A DNA stretch of 64,000 nt from Fodinibacter sp963695175 (GTDB taxonomy: Bacteria; Actinomycetota; Actinomycetes; Actinomycetales; Dermatophilaceae): the NCBI GenBank assembly GCA_963695175.1, contig CAVOGG010000004.1, positions 372,001 to 436,000 of the forward strand. The letters run 5' to 3'. Position 1 is the stretch's first letter. Each line of letters starts with the position of its first letter. Position numbers and translations under genes: made by a program. The notes below the pieces were generated by a model. It was not told the DNA's origin, did no database searches, and saw only the letters and a program-made list of their open reading frames with translations. Positions 48,667 to 56,738 of this stretch are shown here, piece by piece.

Positions 48667-49260
48667 TCAAGCTCCCGCGCGGACTGGTTGAAGTGGAGCG
48701 GCAGGGCGTCGTTCATGGGAGGGAGAGTCCTCTGGTCGTGCGCATCCCACAGGGTCGACCCGATGCGCTAGGGGCGAAGCATCACCTCGCAGGAGGTACT
48801 CCATCAAGAGGGTCCGACAGGCTGTGGAAACCAGGTCCCCGGTCGGGCTCTGTGGACTCATGACCTCGTGGGCCACGGCGCCTGGGTCCCGACGCACCTG
48901 GCACTCCCACACCCTCACGACGTGCCATCCGTGATCTTGTGCCAGTTGCGTGGACCGTCGGTCACGCTCGGCGTTGCGGCGCATCTTCTCGGCCCAGAGC
49001 TCCGCGTTGGGTCCGGTCCACGGCGTCTTGCGGCCGTGCTCGGGACACCCGTGCCAGAAGCAGCCGTCCACGAAGACGGCGACGCGGCGCGACGGCAGGA
49101 CGAAGTCCGGGGTGCAGCCCTTCGCGATCTGCCGGTGGAGCCTGAACCGCCCGCCGGCTGCATGCACCGCCTGGCGAAGCAGGACCTCAGGAGCCGTGTT
49201 GACCTTGCGTCGCCCAGCGAGGTGCGCGCCCGCCTTCGTGCTGACCCACCGCTCCGCCAC
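48667..49260 (-). CDS. vsr: Very short patch repair (Vsr) endonuclease
   Basis: A 197-residue Vsr nuclease that nicks 5' of T:G mismatches created by deamination of methylated cytosine. Typical residues are RFRLHRQIAKGCTPDFVLPSRRVAVFVDGCFWHGCPEH, given here by CTPDFVLP, the catalytic Asp in FVDGCFWHGCP and the zinc Cys/His. KMRRNAERDRR and HGWHVVRVWEC complete the fold. The last 40 residues (from about DASPLAHRV) look unlike Vsr and may be a frame-shifted end. GTG 49260 has GGAG upstream. It is the first gene of the defence operon. Confidence 0.88.
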   Translation of the reverse strand: MAERWVSTKAGAHLAGRRKVNTAPEVLLRQAVHAAGGRFRLHRQIAKGCTPDFVLPSRRVAVFVDGCFWHGCPEHGRKTPWTGPNAELWAEKMRRNAERDRRSTQLAQDHGWHVVRVWECQVRRDPGAVAHEVMSPQSPTGDLVSTACRTLLMEYLLRGDASPLAHRVDPVGCARPEDSPSHERRPAAPLQPVRAGA

Positions 49261-49280
49261 GGCTCCAACCTACGTCGGCA

Positions 49281-49316
49281 GTACCCCAGATTCGTACCCC
49301 AGAAAAGTACGGCAGT
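49281..49316 (+). repeat. GTACCCCAGA repeats, right island end
   Basis: Two direct copies of GTACCCCAGA at 49281 and 49294, the second followed by AAAGTACGGCAGT. They match the left-end repeat at 22860 and lie 86 bases inside the right att core. They also sit just upstream of vsr, so an operator role is an alternative. Confidence 0.5.
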
Positions 49317-49401
49317 GAGGGCACGAAATTGACGCGATCGGGTGCCCCACAGCGCCCTGACCTGTGCTTATGCACCCTCTCGCGGAACCCCATTCGGGGA
49401 T

Positions 49402-49417
49402 TTTGCAAGCAGGGGGT
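49402..49417 (+). repeat. Candidate att core, right copy
   Basis: TTTGCAAGCAGGGGGT, identical to the tRNA-Ala anticodon segment at 22768. The following bases (CAGAGCG) do not match the tRNA 3' half. Confidence 0.6.
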
Positions 49418-49431
49418 CAGAGCGCGCGTAG

Positions 49432-50253
49432 TCAGGACCTGAAACGCTGCTGCAATTCCGCGTAGCCGATCGCACCGTCGAGGAAGCCGAGGGTCCCCGA
49501 GTCGAGCAGCTCCCGGCCTGCGCGCTCAAGCATGCTGAGCGAGGCCCGGGCCAGGCTCCCACCCAGGCTGACGCGTTTCACGCCCAGCGAGAAGAGCGTG
49601 GGCGCATCGATGGTGTTCGCAAGCCCGGCCACCACGTTGAGCGGGCCGGGGATGGCCGCGGCGAGCCGGCGGATGGTGTCCTCCTCGACGACGCCGGGCA
49701 CGAAGACGCAATCGGCCCCGGCATCGAGGTAGCGACCGGCCCGCTCCACGGTCTCGGCGAAGACGTCGCCGGTGACGCCCGCGAAGTAGGTGTCGGTGCG
49801 CGCGTTCAGCACGAAGGTGCCGCTCGGCGCCGCGGCCCGGGCGGCAGCGAGCCGCTCGACGGCCTCGTCGACACCGATCACACCGCCGCCCCTGGCATCC
49901 TCGATGTTGGCGCCCACTGCGCCGAGCTCGGCGACGCGAGCGACGGTCCGCCCGACCTCGGCCGCGGTGTCGCCGTACCCGTCCTCGAGGTCCGCGGTGA
50001 CGGGCACAGCGACCGCGTCGACGATGCGGCCGATGTGCTCGAGCATCCGGTCCCGGTCGATGGCCCCGCCGTCGGGCACTCCGCACGACCACGCGATGCC
50101 CGCGCTGGTCGTGGCGATCGCCGGGAAGCCGATCTGCTCCAGTACGCGGCCGGACCCGGCATCCCAAGCGTTCGGCAGCACGAAGCCCGGACCTGAGTGC
50201 AGGGCGAGTAGGGCGGCGGCCTTGTCGGTCGATGATAGCGGGCACCACCTCAT
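49432..50253 (-). CDS. PEP mutase/isocitrate lyase-family enzyme
   Basis: A 273-residue alpha/beta barrel of the PEP phosphonomutase/isocitrate lyase superfamily. Seen are GFVLPNAWDAGSGRVLEQIGF, ATTSAGIAWSCGVPDG, VTADLEDGYGDTAAEV (metal Asp/Glu), GANIEDARGG and FVLNARTDTYF. The lyase-type KKCGH loop is absent, so it belongs with the oxaloacetate hydrolase or carboxyphosphonoenolpyruvate-mutase-like group of unknown substrate. It is the first chromosomal gene right of the proposed island, ending 15 bases from the att core, and RidA precedes it by 39 bases. Confidence 0.87.
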   Translation of the reverse strand: MRWCPLSSTDKAAALLALHSGPGFVLPNAWDAGSGRVLEQIGFPAIATTSAGIAWSCGVPDGGAIDRDRMLEHIGRIVDAVAVPVTADLEDGYGDTAAEVGRTVARVAELGAVGANIEDARGGGVIGVDEAVERLAAARAAAPSGTFVLNARTDTYFAGVTGDVFAETVERAGRYLDAGADCVFVPGVVEEDTIRRLAAAIPGPLNVVAGLANTIDAPTLFSLGVKRVSLGGSLARASLSMLERAGRELLDSGTLGFLDGAIGYAELQQRFRS

Positions 50254-50292
50254 GATCGGCCATCGCGACCCCGCGGGACACCCCGCGCCCGG

Positions 50293-50688
50293 TCAGACGG
50301 ACCCAGCGGACCCGACCCACGCGGTCATCCGAACGGACACCCGGATGCCGGGCAGCGAGACCCCGAGCTTCGCCACGTAGCGCGCCGGCGGGTCGACGCC
50401 GAAGAGCTCGGCCCAGGCGCCGTTCATCGCCGCGAAGTCGTCGGGCTCGGCGAGCAGGATGCCGACCTCGACCACATCGTCGAGGGAGGCACCGCCCGCG
50501 GCGAGTACCGCCGCGCAGTTCGCCACCGCCTGCAGCGTCTGCTCCTCGACCGAGGGGCCGGCCAGCTGACCCGTGGCGGAGTCGATTCCGACCATTCCGG
50601 ACAGGTAGATGGTCTCGCCCGCCTTGATGCCTTGCGCGTAGAGGGGCGAGCTCGGCGCCCGGTCGCTGTGGATGATCTGCCTGGCCAT
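50293..50688 (-). CDS. ridA: RidA-family enamine/imine deaminase
   Basis: A 131-residue RidA/YjgF protein that hydrolyses reactive enamines and 2-aminoacrylate-type intermediates. Features are the SPLYAQGIKAGETIYLSGMVGID strand set, EEQTLQAVANCAAVLAAGGASLDDVVEVGIL, FGVDPPARYVAKLG and the catalytic region RVSVRMTAWVG; the usual Arg of the IEIE.A end is shifted. ATG 50688 has AGGAGG upstream. Confidence 0.9.
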   Translation of the reverse strand: MARQIIHSDRAPSSPLYAQGIKAGETIYLSGMVGIDSATGQLAGPSVEEQTLQAVANCAAVLAAGGASLDDVVEVGILLAEPDDFAAMNGAWAELFGVDPPARYVAKLGVSLPGIRVSVRMTAWVGSAGSV

Positions 50689-51218
50689 GCGTCCTCCTTC
50701 GTCGACTGCGTCGTTCGTCATCTCGCGGCCACGACGCTCTTCGTGGACCACCACTCCCGGTACGTCTCGGAGCCGACCAGGTCCTTCCCGCACCCGGGTC
50801 TCTGAGGCGCGCTGTGCGGTCTCGGCATTCGTGAGGTGGTCCGACACCGCCGCGACCACCTCGGCCTCTCGCGCGGACACAGCGGCCCCGAACGAGGCCG
50901 AAGGCGTGGCCACGACGTGATTGTGCAGCACCCTGTTACCGGCTGGCGAGGTCCGACCGGACACCTTCCGTCCGACGCAGGAAAGAGGAACCCGGCAACC
51001 CGGCATCCGCAAGAGTCCTCGACCACGTACTCTTGTCGTGTGTCCCGCCGCTCGGCGAGGACACACAGCGACACGGGGCCCAGGGTGAGGTCCATGACGC
51101 GCGTTCGTGGTGGTTCGGTCAGCCGTGCTGCCGGCGCCGCGACCGCGTCGCTTCGAGTACGGCGGACCCCGCGCCGACATCGGCTGAACGCCGTGTCCGA
51201 CTGAGTAGAAGGAACCGC
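50689..51218. other. Gap with possible gene remnants and a hairpin
   Basis: 530 bases without an intact gene. On the minus strand near 50800-50900, SAREAEVVAAVSDHLTNAE resembles the first half of a LuxR-type HTH, but no second half follows. In another minus frame, ending at 50718, KDLVGSETYREWWSTKSVV looks protein-like yet has no start. Upstream of the helicase, GTGTGTCC (51038-51045) pairs with GGACACAC (51059-51066) around an inner CGCCG/CGGCG stem. The remnants are weak and may be chance. Confidence 0.3.
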
Positions 51219-53375
51219 TTGGCACAGCGATCTTCGCGCCGAGCCGGCGCGCCGCGCACGACGCAGCGCGACCGGCATCGTCCGCGCGCCGTAACCGACG
51301 AGGGCATGATCCCGCTCCTGTCCAGGACCGCCCGCAGGGTCGAGGCCGCCGCGCAGCGCGGCAAGGTGCGGCCGAACGACCGCACGGCCTACCAGGTCGT
51401 CGCCCTCCTGGTGCGCGAGGAACGCGCCCTGGTCAAGGGCGACACCGCTACCTCAGAGTCCGCGCGGGCCGCGGTGCTGGCCCGGCTCGACGGCATCGCC
51501 ACGACCTTGGCCAAGACAGCGGTCCGTGACACCTCGCTGCTGGCCCTGCTGGCCGATGGCGCCGTCGTGTCATCCTCCGCGGTCGACCTCAAGAACGACA
51601 TGCTCCGGGCCGCCGGGCGCGAGCCCGAACCCGAGGACGAGCCGGAACCCCAGGTCACCCTCGACACGGCGCCGCCGACCCGACGTGTGGTCCCGCCGAC
51701 GGTCATCGCCCGCCAGCTGGCGAACCCCTTCCTGGCACCGGACTTCTCGGCGGTGCCGACCCCTCGCCCGACCACCAACCGGCTCGGCGACTGGGAGCTG
51801 CTGACCCCCCTGTTCCGCGCCTTCGAGTACGGCGGCGACTCCACGTGCATGCCGTTGCCCGAGCCGGCGGAGGTCGTCCACGGCATCCGCGGGCTGGAGC
51901 TCATGCACCACCAGGCCCAGGTCGTGGCAGCTGCCGCGGCCGGCCACCGCACCTTCCTGCTCGCCGACGAGCCGGGCCTGGGCAAGACCGCCCAGGCGCT
52001 GCTCGCCGCCGACGCCGCGGATGCCTTCCCCCTCCTGGTGGTCGTCCCGAACGTCGTCAAGGCGAACTGGGCCAACGAGGCCAAGCTGTGGACCCCACGC
52101 CGGACCGCCACGGTCATCCACGGCGACGGCAAGAGCATCGACGGCTTCGCCGACATCGTCATCGTCAACTACGAGATCCTCGACCGCCACGTGGGCTGGT
52201 TGGGGGCCCACGGCTTCCGCGGCATGGTCGTCGACGAGGCGCACTTCATCAAGAACAAGGCGTCGCAGCGCTCGCAGCACGTCCTCGAGCTGTCCGAGCG
52301 CATCCGGTCCCGCAGCGCCAACGCCCTGCTCATGGCGCTGACCGGCACGCCGCTGATCAACGACATCGAGGACTTCCGGGCCATCTGGCAGTTCCTCGGC
52401 TGGATCGAGGCCAAGAAGCCCCGGCACGCCCTGATGGCGGCCCTCGAGGAGACCGGCCTGACCCCCGCCGACCGCGGGTTCTACGCGGCCGCGCGCACCA
52501 GCGTCATCGACCTCGGCATCGTCCGACGGCGCAAGGTCGACGTCGCCTCCGACATCCCGGCCCGCCGCGTCGCGGACCTGCCGGTCGAGCTCGACGACGA
52601 GGCCAGCCGCTCCATCCGGGCCGCGGAGCAGGAGCTGGCCCGTCGCCTGGTCGCGCGCTACGAGTCGGCGCTGGCCGCCCGCTCGGCCAGCACGGTGGTC
52701 GAGGGCATCGACCACGACCTGGTCCGCCGGGTCGCCACGTGGGAGCGGAAGAACAACGGCTCGGACAACAGCGGCGACAACGTGTTCTCGGTGATGCGCC
52801 AGATCGGGCAGGCCAAGGCCGGCCTGGCCGCCGACTACGCCGCCCAGCTGGCCCGCAGCGTCGGCAAGGTGGTGTTCTTCGCCAAGCACGTCGACGTGAT
52901 GGATGCCGCGGAGCAGACCTTCGCCAAGCGGGGCGTCGGCTACGCCTCGATCCGCGGTGACCAGACCCCCAAGGTGCGCAAGGCGAACATCGAGGCCTTC
53001 CTCACCGACCCCGACATCGCCGTCGTGGTGTGCTCCCTCACCGCGGCCGGGGTGGGGCTCAACCTCCAGGTCGCCTCGAACGTCGTGCTGGCCGAGCTGT
53101 CGTGGACCTCGGCGGAGCAGACCCAGGCCATCGACCGGGTGCACCGGATCGGCCAGACCGAGCCGGTCACCGCCTGGCGGATCATCGCCACCCAGACGAT
53201 CGACCCGAAGCTGGCCCAGCTCATCGACGACAAGGCCGGGCTCGCAGCCCGGGCCCTGGACGGCTCCGACGAGGAGGTCGGCTCCTCGGCCGACGTGCAG
53301 CTCGAGGCGCTCGTCGCGCTGCTGACCGACGCATTGCAGGCCGACGCGGGCGTGGTGGCCGACCGCGTCCGCTGA
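51219..53375 (+). CDS. SNF2-family DEAD/DEAH-box helicase
   Basis: A 718-residue stand-alone SNF2-type ATPase. Motifs are LADEPGLGKTAQALL (I), VVPNVVKANWANEA (Ia), VVDEAHFIKN (II, DEAH), MALTGTPLINDIEDF (III), VVCSLTAAGVGLNLQVASNV (V) and TQAIDRVHRIGQTEPV (VI). The first 190 residues are helical, with an acidic EPEPEDEPEP linker. TTG 51219 is favoured as start: AGAAGGA lies 6 bases upstream and no better in-frame start occurs. Related proteins act in transcription recycling or repair; no specific partner is encoded nearby. Confidence 0.9.
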   Translation: MAQRSSRRAGAPRTTQRDRHRPRAVTDEGMIPLLSRTARRVEAAAQRGKVRPNDRTAYQVVALLVREERALVKGDTATSESARAAVLARLDGIATTLAKTAVRDTSLLALLADGAVVSSSAVDLKNDMLRAAGREPEPEDEPEPQVTLDTAPPTRRVVPPTVIARQLANPFLAPDFSAVPTPRPTTNRLGDWELLTPLFRAFEYGGDSTCMPLPEPAEVVHGIRGLELMHHQAQVVAAAAAGHRTFLLADEPGLGKTAQALLAADAADAFPLLVVVPNVVKANWANEAKLWTPRRTATVIHGDGKSIDGFADIVIVNYEILDRHVGWLGAHGFRGMVVDEAHFIKNKASQRSQHVLELSERIRSRSANALLMALTGTPLINDIEDFRAIWQFLGWIEAKKPRHALMAALEETGLTPADRGFYAAARTSVIDLGIVRRRKVDVASDIPARRVADLPVELDDEASRSIRAAEQELARRLVARYESALAARSASTVVEGIDHDLVRRVATWERKNNGSDNSGDNVFSVMRQIGQAKAGLAADYAAQLARSVGKVVFFAKHVDVMDAAEQTFAKRGVGYASIRGDQTPKVRKANIEAFLTDPDIAVVVCSLTAAGVGLNLQVASNVVLAELSWTSAEQTQAIDRVHRIGQTEPVTAWRIIATQTIDPKLAQLIDDKAGLAARALDGSDEEVGSSADVQLEALVALLTDALQADAGVVADRVR

Positions 53376-53513
53376 CCCACCGGCCGCGCGAACTTGCTGC
53401 GAAACCACCGACCCAGCCATGCACGGGCGGCTACCGTGGAGGGATACGGCGTCGCGTGCCCAGACTTCGCACTGACGTTTGCCGTAGCGTCGGTGCTTGC
53501 CACTGTGGGGGCG

Positions 53514-53909
53514 ATGACGGTGAATGTCGGCCCCGTGTGGTCCCGGGAGATCACCCTGGCACCGGAGGCCCAGAGCGTTGCCACCGCTCGCCGGTTCGTC
53601 CGCGAGCAGCTGAACGTCCACGACCTGCCCTCGCTCGTGGACGACGTCACGTTGGTGGCGAGCGAGCTGGCGACCAACGCGCTCAGCCACGCCGGTACAC
53701 CGTTCACCGTGACGATCACGGCATCCGGGGAGGACGTGGTCCTGGAGGTCAGGGACGGTGCGCCCTCGAGGCCGCACCGCGTGCACGCCTCGGTCGACGA
53801 CCCCGTGGGCCGTGGGCTGGCCATCGTGGACGTCGTGTCCCGTGACTGGGGCGTGGTCATCGACGCCGATGCCGGCAAGTCCGTCTGGGCGTCGTTCGAC
53901 CTCGTGTAG
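53514..53909 (+). CDS. GHKL ATPase, anti-sigma (RsbW/SpoIIAB-like)
   Basis: A 131-residue HATPase_c_2 protein: N-box ELATNALSHAG, G1 EVRDGAPSRP and G2 GRGLAIVDVVSRDWG. Many such single-domain proteins in Actinobacteria act as anti-sigma kinases or regulators in partner-switching stress circuits. ATG 53514 is used. No sigma factor or anti-anti-sigma gene is adjacent, so the partner is elsewhere. Confidence 0.85.
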   Translation: MTVNVGPVWSREITLAPEAQSVATARRFVREQLNVHDLPSLVDDVTLVASELATNALSHAGTPFTVTITASGEDVVLEVRDGAPSRPHRVHASVDDPVGRGLAIVDVVSRDWGVVIDADAGKSVWASFDLV

Positions 53910-53924
53910 CCGCAGGTCTGTGGG

Positions 53925-55064
53925 TCAGTACCAGTGCGGCGAACGCGCCAGGAACCGGTCGTACGCCTTGCACGGCGACCCGTACGTGGAGCGGATGTAG
54001 TTCATCCCCCAGGTGATCTGCGTCGCCGGGTTGGTGAGCCAGTCGCTGCCCGCGCTGGCCATCTTCCAGCCCGGGAGGGACTGAGGGATGCCGTAGGCCC
54101 CGGACGACGGGTTGGTGGCACTCCAGCTCCACCCCGACTCCGCGGTCCACAGCGCGACCAGGCAGACGAACTCGGCGTCGTCCCACCGGTACGACGCCAT
54201 CTTCGAGTGGGCGATGGCCTGGGCGGCCCGCGGTCCGCTCCCGACCACCTGCACCCCGAGCAGGGCGGTGGAGCCCAGCCGTGCGGCGGCCTCGCGCAGC
54301 CCGACGAGGGATGCCGCGTTCGTCTCGAGCTCGGCCAGCCGCGCGGTGAGCGCCTCCTGCCGGTCCCCCAGCTTGGCCGCCTCCGCGCCGGCCAGCTCAG
54401 CCTCCTTCTCGGTGGCGGCCCGCTTGTCGCCCGCGTCCTTGACGGCACGGGCGCGGTTGTCACGGGTGAAGACGAGGATCCGTTCCTGGGAGGCGGCGTC
54501 GACCGCCGCCACGGAGGCGGCGTCGAGGTTCTCCCGGACGTGGCGGGCCTCCTGGTCGAGCACCATCGACAGGTCGGACACCACTCCCGGTGGGGAGAGC
54601 AGGAGGGTGGTCAGGTTCTCGAGGTCGCCGCCCTGCATGTACATCAGGGCAGCGCTCGCGGACACGGCGCTGTCGGCGCTGTCGCGGGCCCGGCGGGCCG
54701 CCGCCAGGTCCTCGGTCGCCTGGTGCACGGCCTTGTCCGCGTCGGCCAGCTGCTGCTGGGCCTGTTCATCGGCGGCCACCGCCTCGGCCACCCCGCGTTG
54801 CAGCGTCTCGAGGCGTGCCTCGGCCCGCTTGACCTCCGCTGTGATGGCGGCGACCTCCGCGGCGGCGGCAGCCGCAGCCTCCTGGGCCTTCAGGACCTCG
54901 GCCGCACTGGGCACGGACGGGACGGGGGTGCTCCCGGTGGGCGTCGGGCTGGGAGCCGGTGGCGCGGGCGCGGCAGCTCCGGCGGCGGCGCACGGCACAA
55001 CCGCCACCGCCACCGCGAGCGCGGCGACGATGGCACCCCTGCAGACCCGAACGGGGACGCCCAT
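53925..55064 (-). CDS. Secreted coiled-coil lytic transglycosylase-like protein
   Basis: A 379-residue exported wall enzyme. A signal peptide (IVAALAVAVAVVPCAAAGAAA) precedes a Pro/Thr-rich spacer, then about 200 residues of Ala/Glu-rich coiled coil (AAAEVAAITAEVKRAEARLETLQ onward), as in RipA/NlpC-type hydrolases. The C-terminus is an SLT-like domain: LWTAESGWSWSATNPSSGAYGIPQ (catalytic Glu) and NPATQITWGMNYI, closing with CKAYDRFLARSPHWY. It probably trims peptidoglycan. Convergent with the GHKL gene. Confidence 0.87.
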   Translation of the reverse strand: MGVPVRVCRGAIVAALAVAVAVVPCAAAGAAAPAPPAPSPTPTGSTPVPSVPSAAEVLKAQEAAAAAAAEVAAITAEVKRAEARLETLQRGVAEAVAADEQAQQQLADADKAVHQATEDLAAARRARDSADSAVSASAALMYMQGGDLENLTTLLLSPPGVVSDLSMVLDQEARHVRENLDAASVAAVDAASQERILVFTRDNRARAVKDAGDKRAATEKEAELAGAEAAKLGDRQEALTARLAELETNAASLVGLREAAARLGSTALLGVQVVGSGPRAAQAIAHSKMASYRWDDAEFVCLVALWTAESGWSWSATNPSSGAYGIPQSLPGWKMASAGSDWLTNPATQITWGMNYIRSTYGSPCKAYDRFLARSPHWY

Positions 55065-55133
55065 CTCCGTATCATCCGCTGCCAGCCTGTGGGAAACCTT
55101 AGAGGTGGCCGCGCGGTCGCCGAAGGCCCTGCG

Positions 55134-56738
55134 CTACTCGGCGCCACCCCGGCCCGCGTTGTGCCGGGCGTAGAGGCCGTGGGTGCGCCGGTAGATGTCG
55201 CGGAACGCGGCGTACTGCCGGTCGTGGACCGCGCGGGCCGTCGGGTCAGGGGTGAAGGTGGCGGCGACCTCGACCCGTGAGGGCACCTCGGCCCAGTCGA
55301 GGGCGCCGACCCCGATGGCCGCGATCAGCGCAGCCCCGCGGGCGTTGGCCACGACGGGGTCAGCGATCTGGCGGACGGGGACCTGCAGGACGTCGGCCAT
55401 CGTCTGGCACCACAGCGCGGAGCTGGCACCGCCACCGATGAACCGCAGCGAGGTCAACCCTTCCGGGCGGCCACGCCGGGTGAAGCGCTCCACCACCTCC
55501 AGCATCCAGCGCGTGTTGAGCGCGATGCCCTCGAACACGCTGCGCGCGAGGTCGGCCCGGGTCGTCGACAGCGACACGTTGAACCAGCCGCCGCGTACGG
55601 TCGGGTCGTCGACCGGCGTGCGCTCCCCGTTGAGCCAGGGGGTGAAGACGACCCCGTTGCAGCCGGGCGGTGCGCTGGCAGCCAAGGCGTTGAGCCGCTC
55701 CAGGGCATCGGCGGGCCGGGTCGAGCCGTCAACCATGTCGTCCGGGGGGTAGACCACCGAGTCCAGCAGCCAGTCGACGGCCTTGCCGGCGACGTCCTGC
55801 ACCGTCGCGACCCAGTACTTTCCGGGCACGACCGACGGGAGCGAGGCGATGTTGTGCACGACGTCGGTGCGCTTGAAGGGCACGTGGCAGCTCAGCCACG
55901 CCGACGTGCCGACGTAGAGGTGCGCGTCGTAGTCCTCGGTGGCACCGGCGCCCACGGCCGCCGCTGTCGTGTCGCCGGTGCCGGCGACCACGCGCACCCC
56001 GTCGGGCAGGCCGAACTCGGCGGCGACGGTCGGCCGCACCGTGCCGACCACGCTGGCGGGGGGCACCAGCTCGGGCAGCCGGTCCACGTCCAGGCCGCAG
56101 CGCTGGGCCAGCGCCGGGTCCCAGCGGACGTCCGACGGGTCGCGGTTGTCGGTGCACCAGCGCAGCACCGAGGTGTCCCACCCGGCCACCGCGCGACCGG
56201 TGAGCCGCATGGTGAGGTACTCGGGGACGTCGAGCAGGTAGGTCGCGGCGGCATCCACCTCCGGGCGTTCGTGGCGCAGCCACGCGGCCTGCCCCACGGG
56301 GTCCTTCCCGGTACGGGTCGGCACTCCCCCGGTGCGGGACAGCCAGTGGCGAAGCGCCCGCGCGTTGTACCCCCCGGGCACCCGCAGGCCACCGCCGGTG
56401 AGGTCCTGGGAGTACCGGCTCCCCCGCGAGTCCATCCAGGTGAGCGCCGGATGCACGTGCCGGCCGTCCGCGTCGACGGGCACCAGCCCGCCCCACTGGC
56501 TGCTCATGCAGATGGCGGTCACCTGCCCGTACTCGTGCGGATGCCGTTCGCGCAGACGGTGGCTCGCCGCCAGGATCGCTCGCCACCAGTCATCCGGGTC
56601 CTGCTCGGCGCCGCCGCCGGACAGGAGGTGGAGGTCCACCGTCTCCTTCTCGTGGCCGACGAGCGCCCCGTCGGTGCTCGCGAGGGCGACCCGGGGCCCC
56701 CCGGTTCCGAGGTCCACCCCGAGGACGAAACCGCTCAC
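55134..56738 (-). CDS. FGGY-family carbohydrate kinase
   Basis: A 534-residue sugar kinase of the xylulokinase/gluconokinase superfamily. N-terminal VLGVDLGTGGPRVALAS is the phosphate loop; MSSQWGGLVPVD and LTWMDSRGSRYSQDL bind substrate; VVAGTGDTTAAAVGAGA and the C-terminal FIGGGASSALWCQTMADVL with ANARGAALIA match FGGY domains. GTG 56738 overlaps the MFS stop (GTGA). It would phosphorylate a sugar or polyol brought in by the MFS protein, before the aldolase encoded upstream in the same operon. Confidence 0.9.
   Translation of the reverse strand: MSGFVLGVDLGTGGPRVALASTDGALVGHEKETVDLHLLSGGGAEQDPDDWWRAILAASHRLRERHPHEYGQVTAICMSSQWGGLVPVDADGRHVHPALTWMDSRGSRYSQDLTGGGLRVPGGYNARALRHWLSRTGGVPTRTGKDPVGQAAWLRHERPEVDAAATYLLDVPEYLTMRLTGRAVAGWDTSVLRWCTDNRDPSDVRWDPALAQRCGLDVDRLPELVPPASVVGTVRPTVAAEFGLPDGVRVVAGTGDTTAAAVGAGATEDYDAHLYVGTSAWLSCHVPFKRTDVVHNIASLPSVVPGKYWVATVQDVAGKAVDWLLDSVVYPPDDMVDGSTRPADALERLNALAASAPPGCNGVVFTPWLNGERTPVDDPTVRGGWFNVSLSTTRADLARSVFEGIALNTRWMLEVVERFTRRGRPEGLTSLRFIGGGASSALWCQTMADVLQVPVRQIADPVVANARGAALIAAIGVGALDWAEVPSRVEVAATFTPDPTARAVHDRQYAAFRDIYRRTHGLYARHNAGRGGAE

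Larger units (their letters stand above)
22768..49417. mobile_element. Putative genomic island integrated at tRNA-Ala
   Basis: Bounded by a 16-bp direct repeat, one copy inside the intact tRNA-Ala and one at 49402. GTACCCCAGA repeats lie just inside each end, where arm-type integrase sites are expected. Cargo is a sugar-acid catabolic block (23.0-35.2 kb), a tyrosine integrase and excisionase, a MobF relaxase, and a methylation-linked defence operon (41.0-49.3 kb). The integrase lies mid-island rather than at an end, so this may be two elements or a rearranged one. The tRNA 3' half is not duplicated at the right end, which weakens the case. No conjugation pore or replication gene is seen. Confidence 0.6.

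Noticed and set aside
22860..49316. CRISPR array from GTACCCCAGA repeats
   Set aside because: Only three short copies, two adjacent and one 26 kb away, with no regular spacing and no cas genes.
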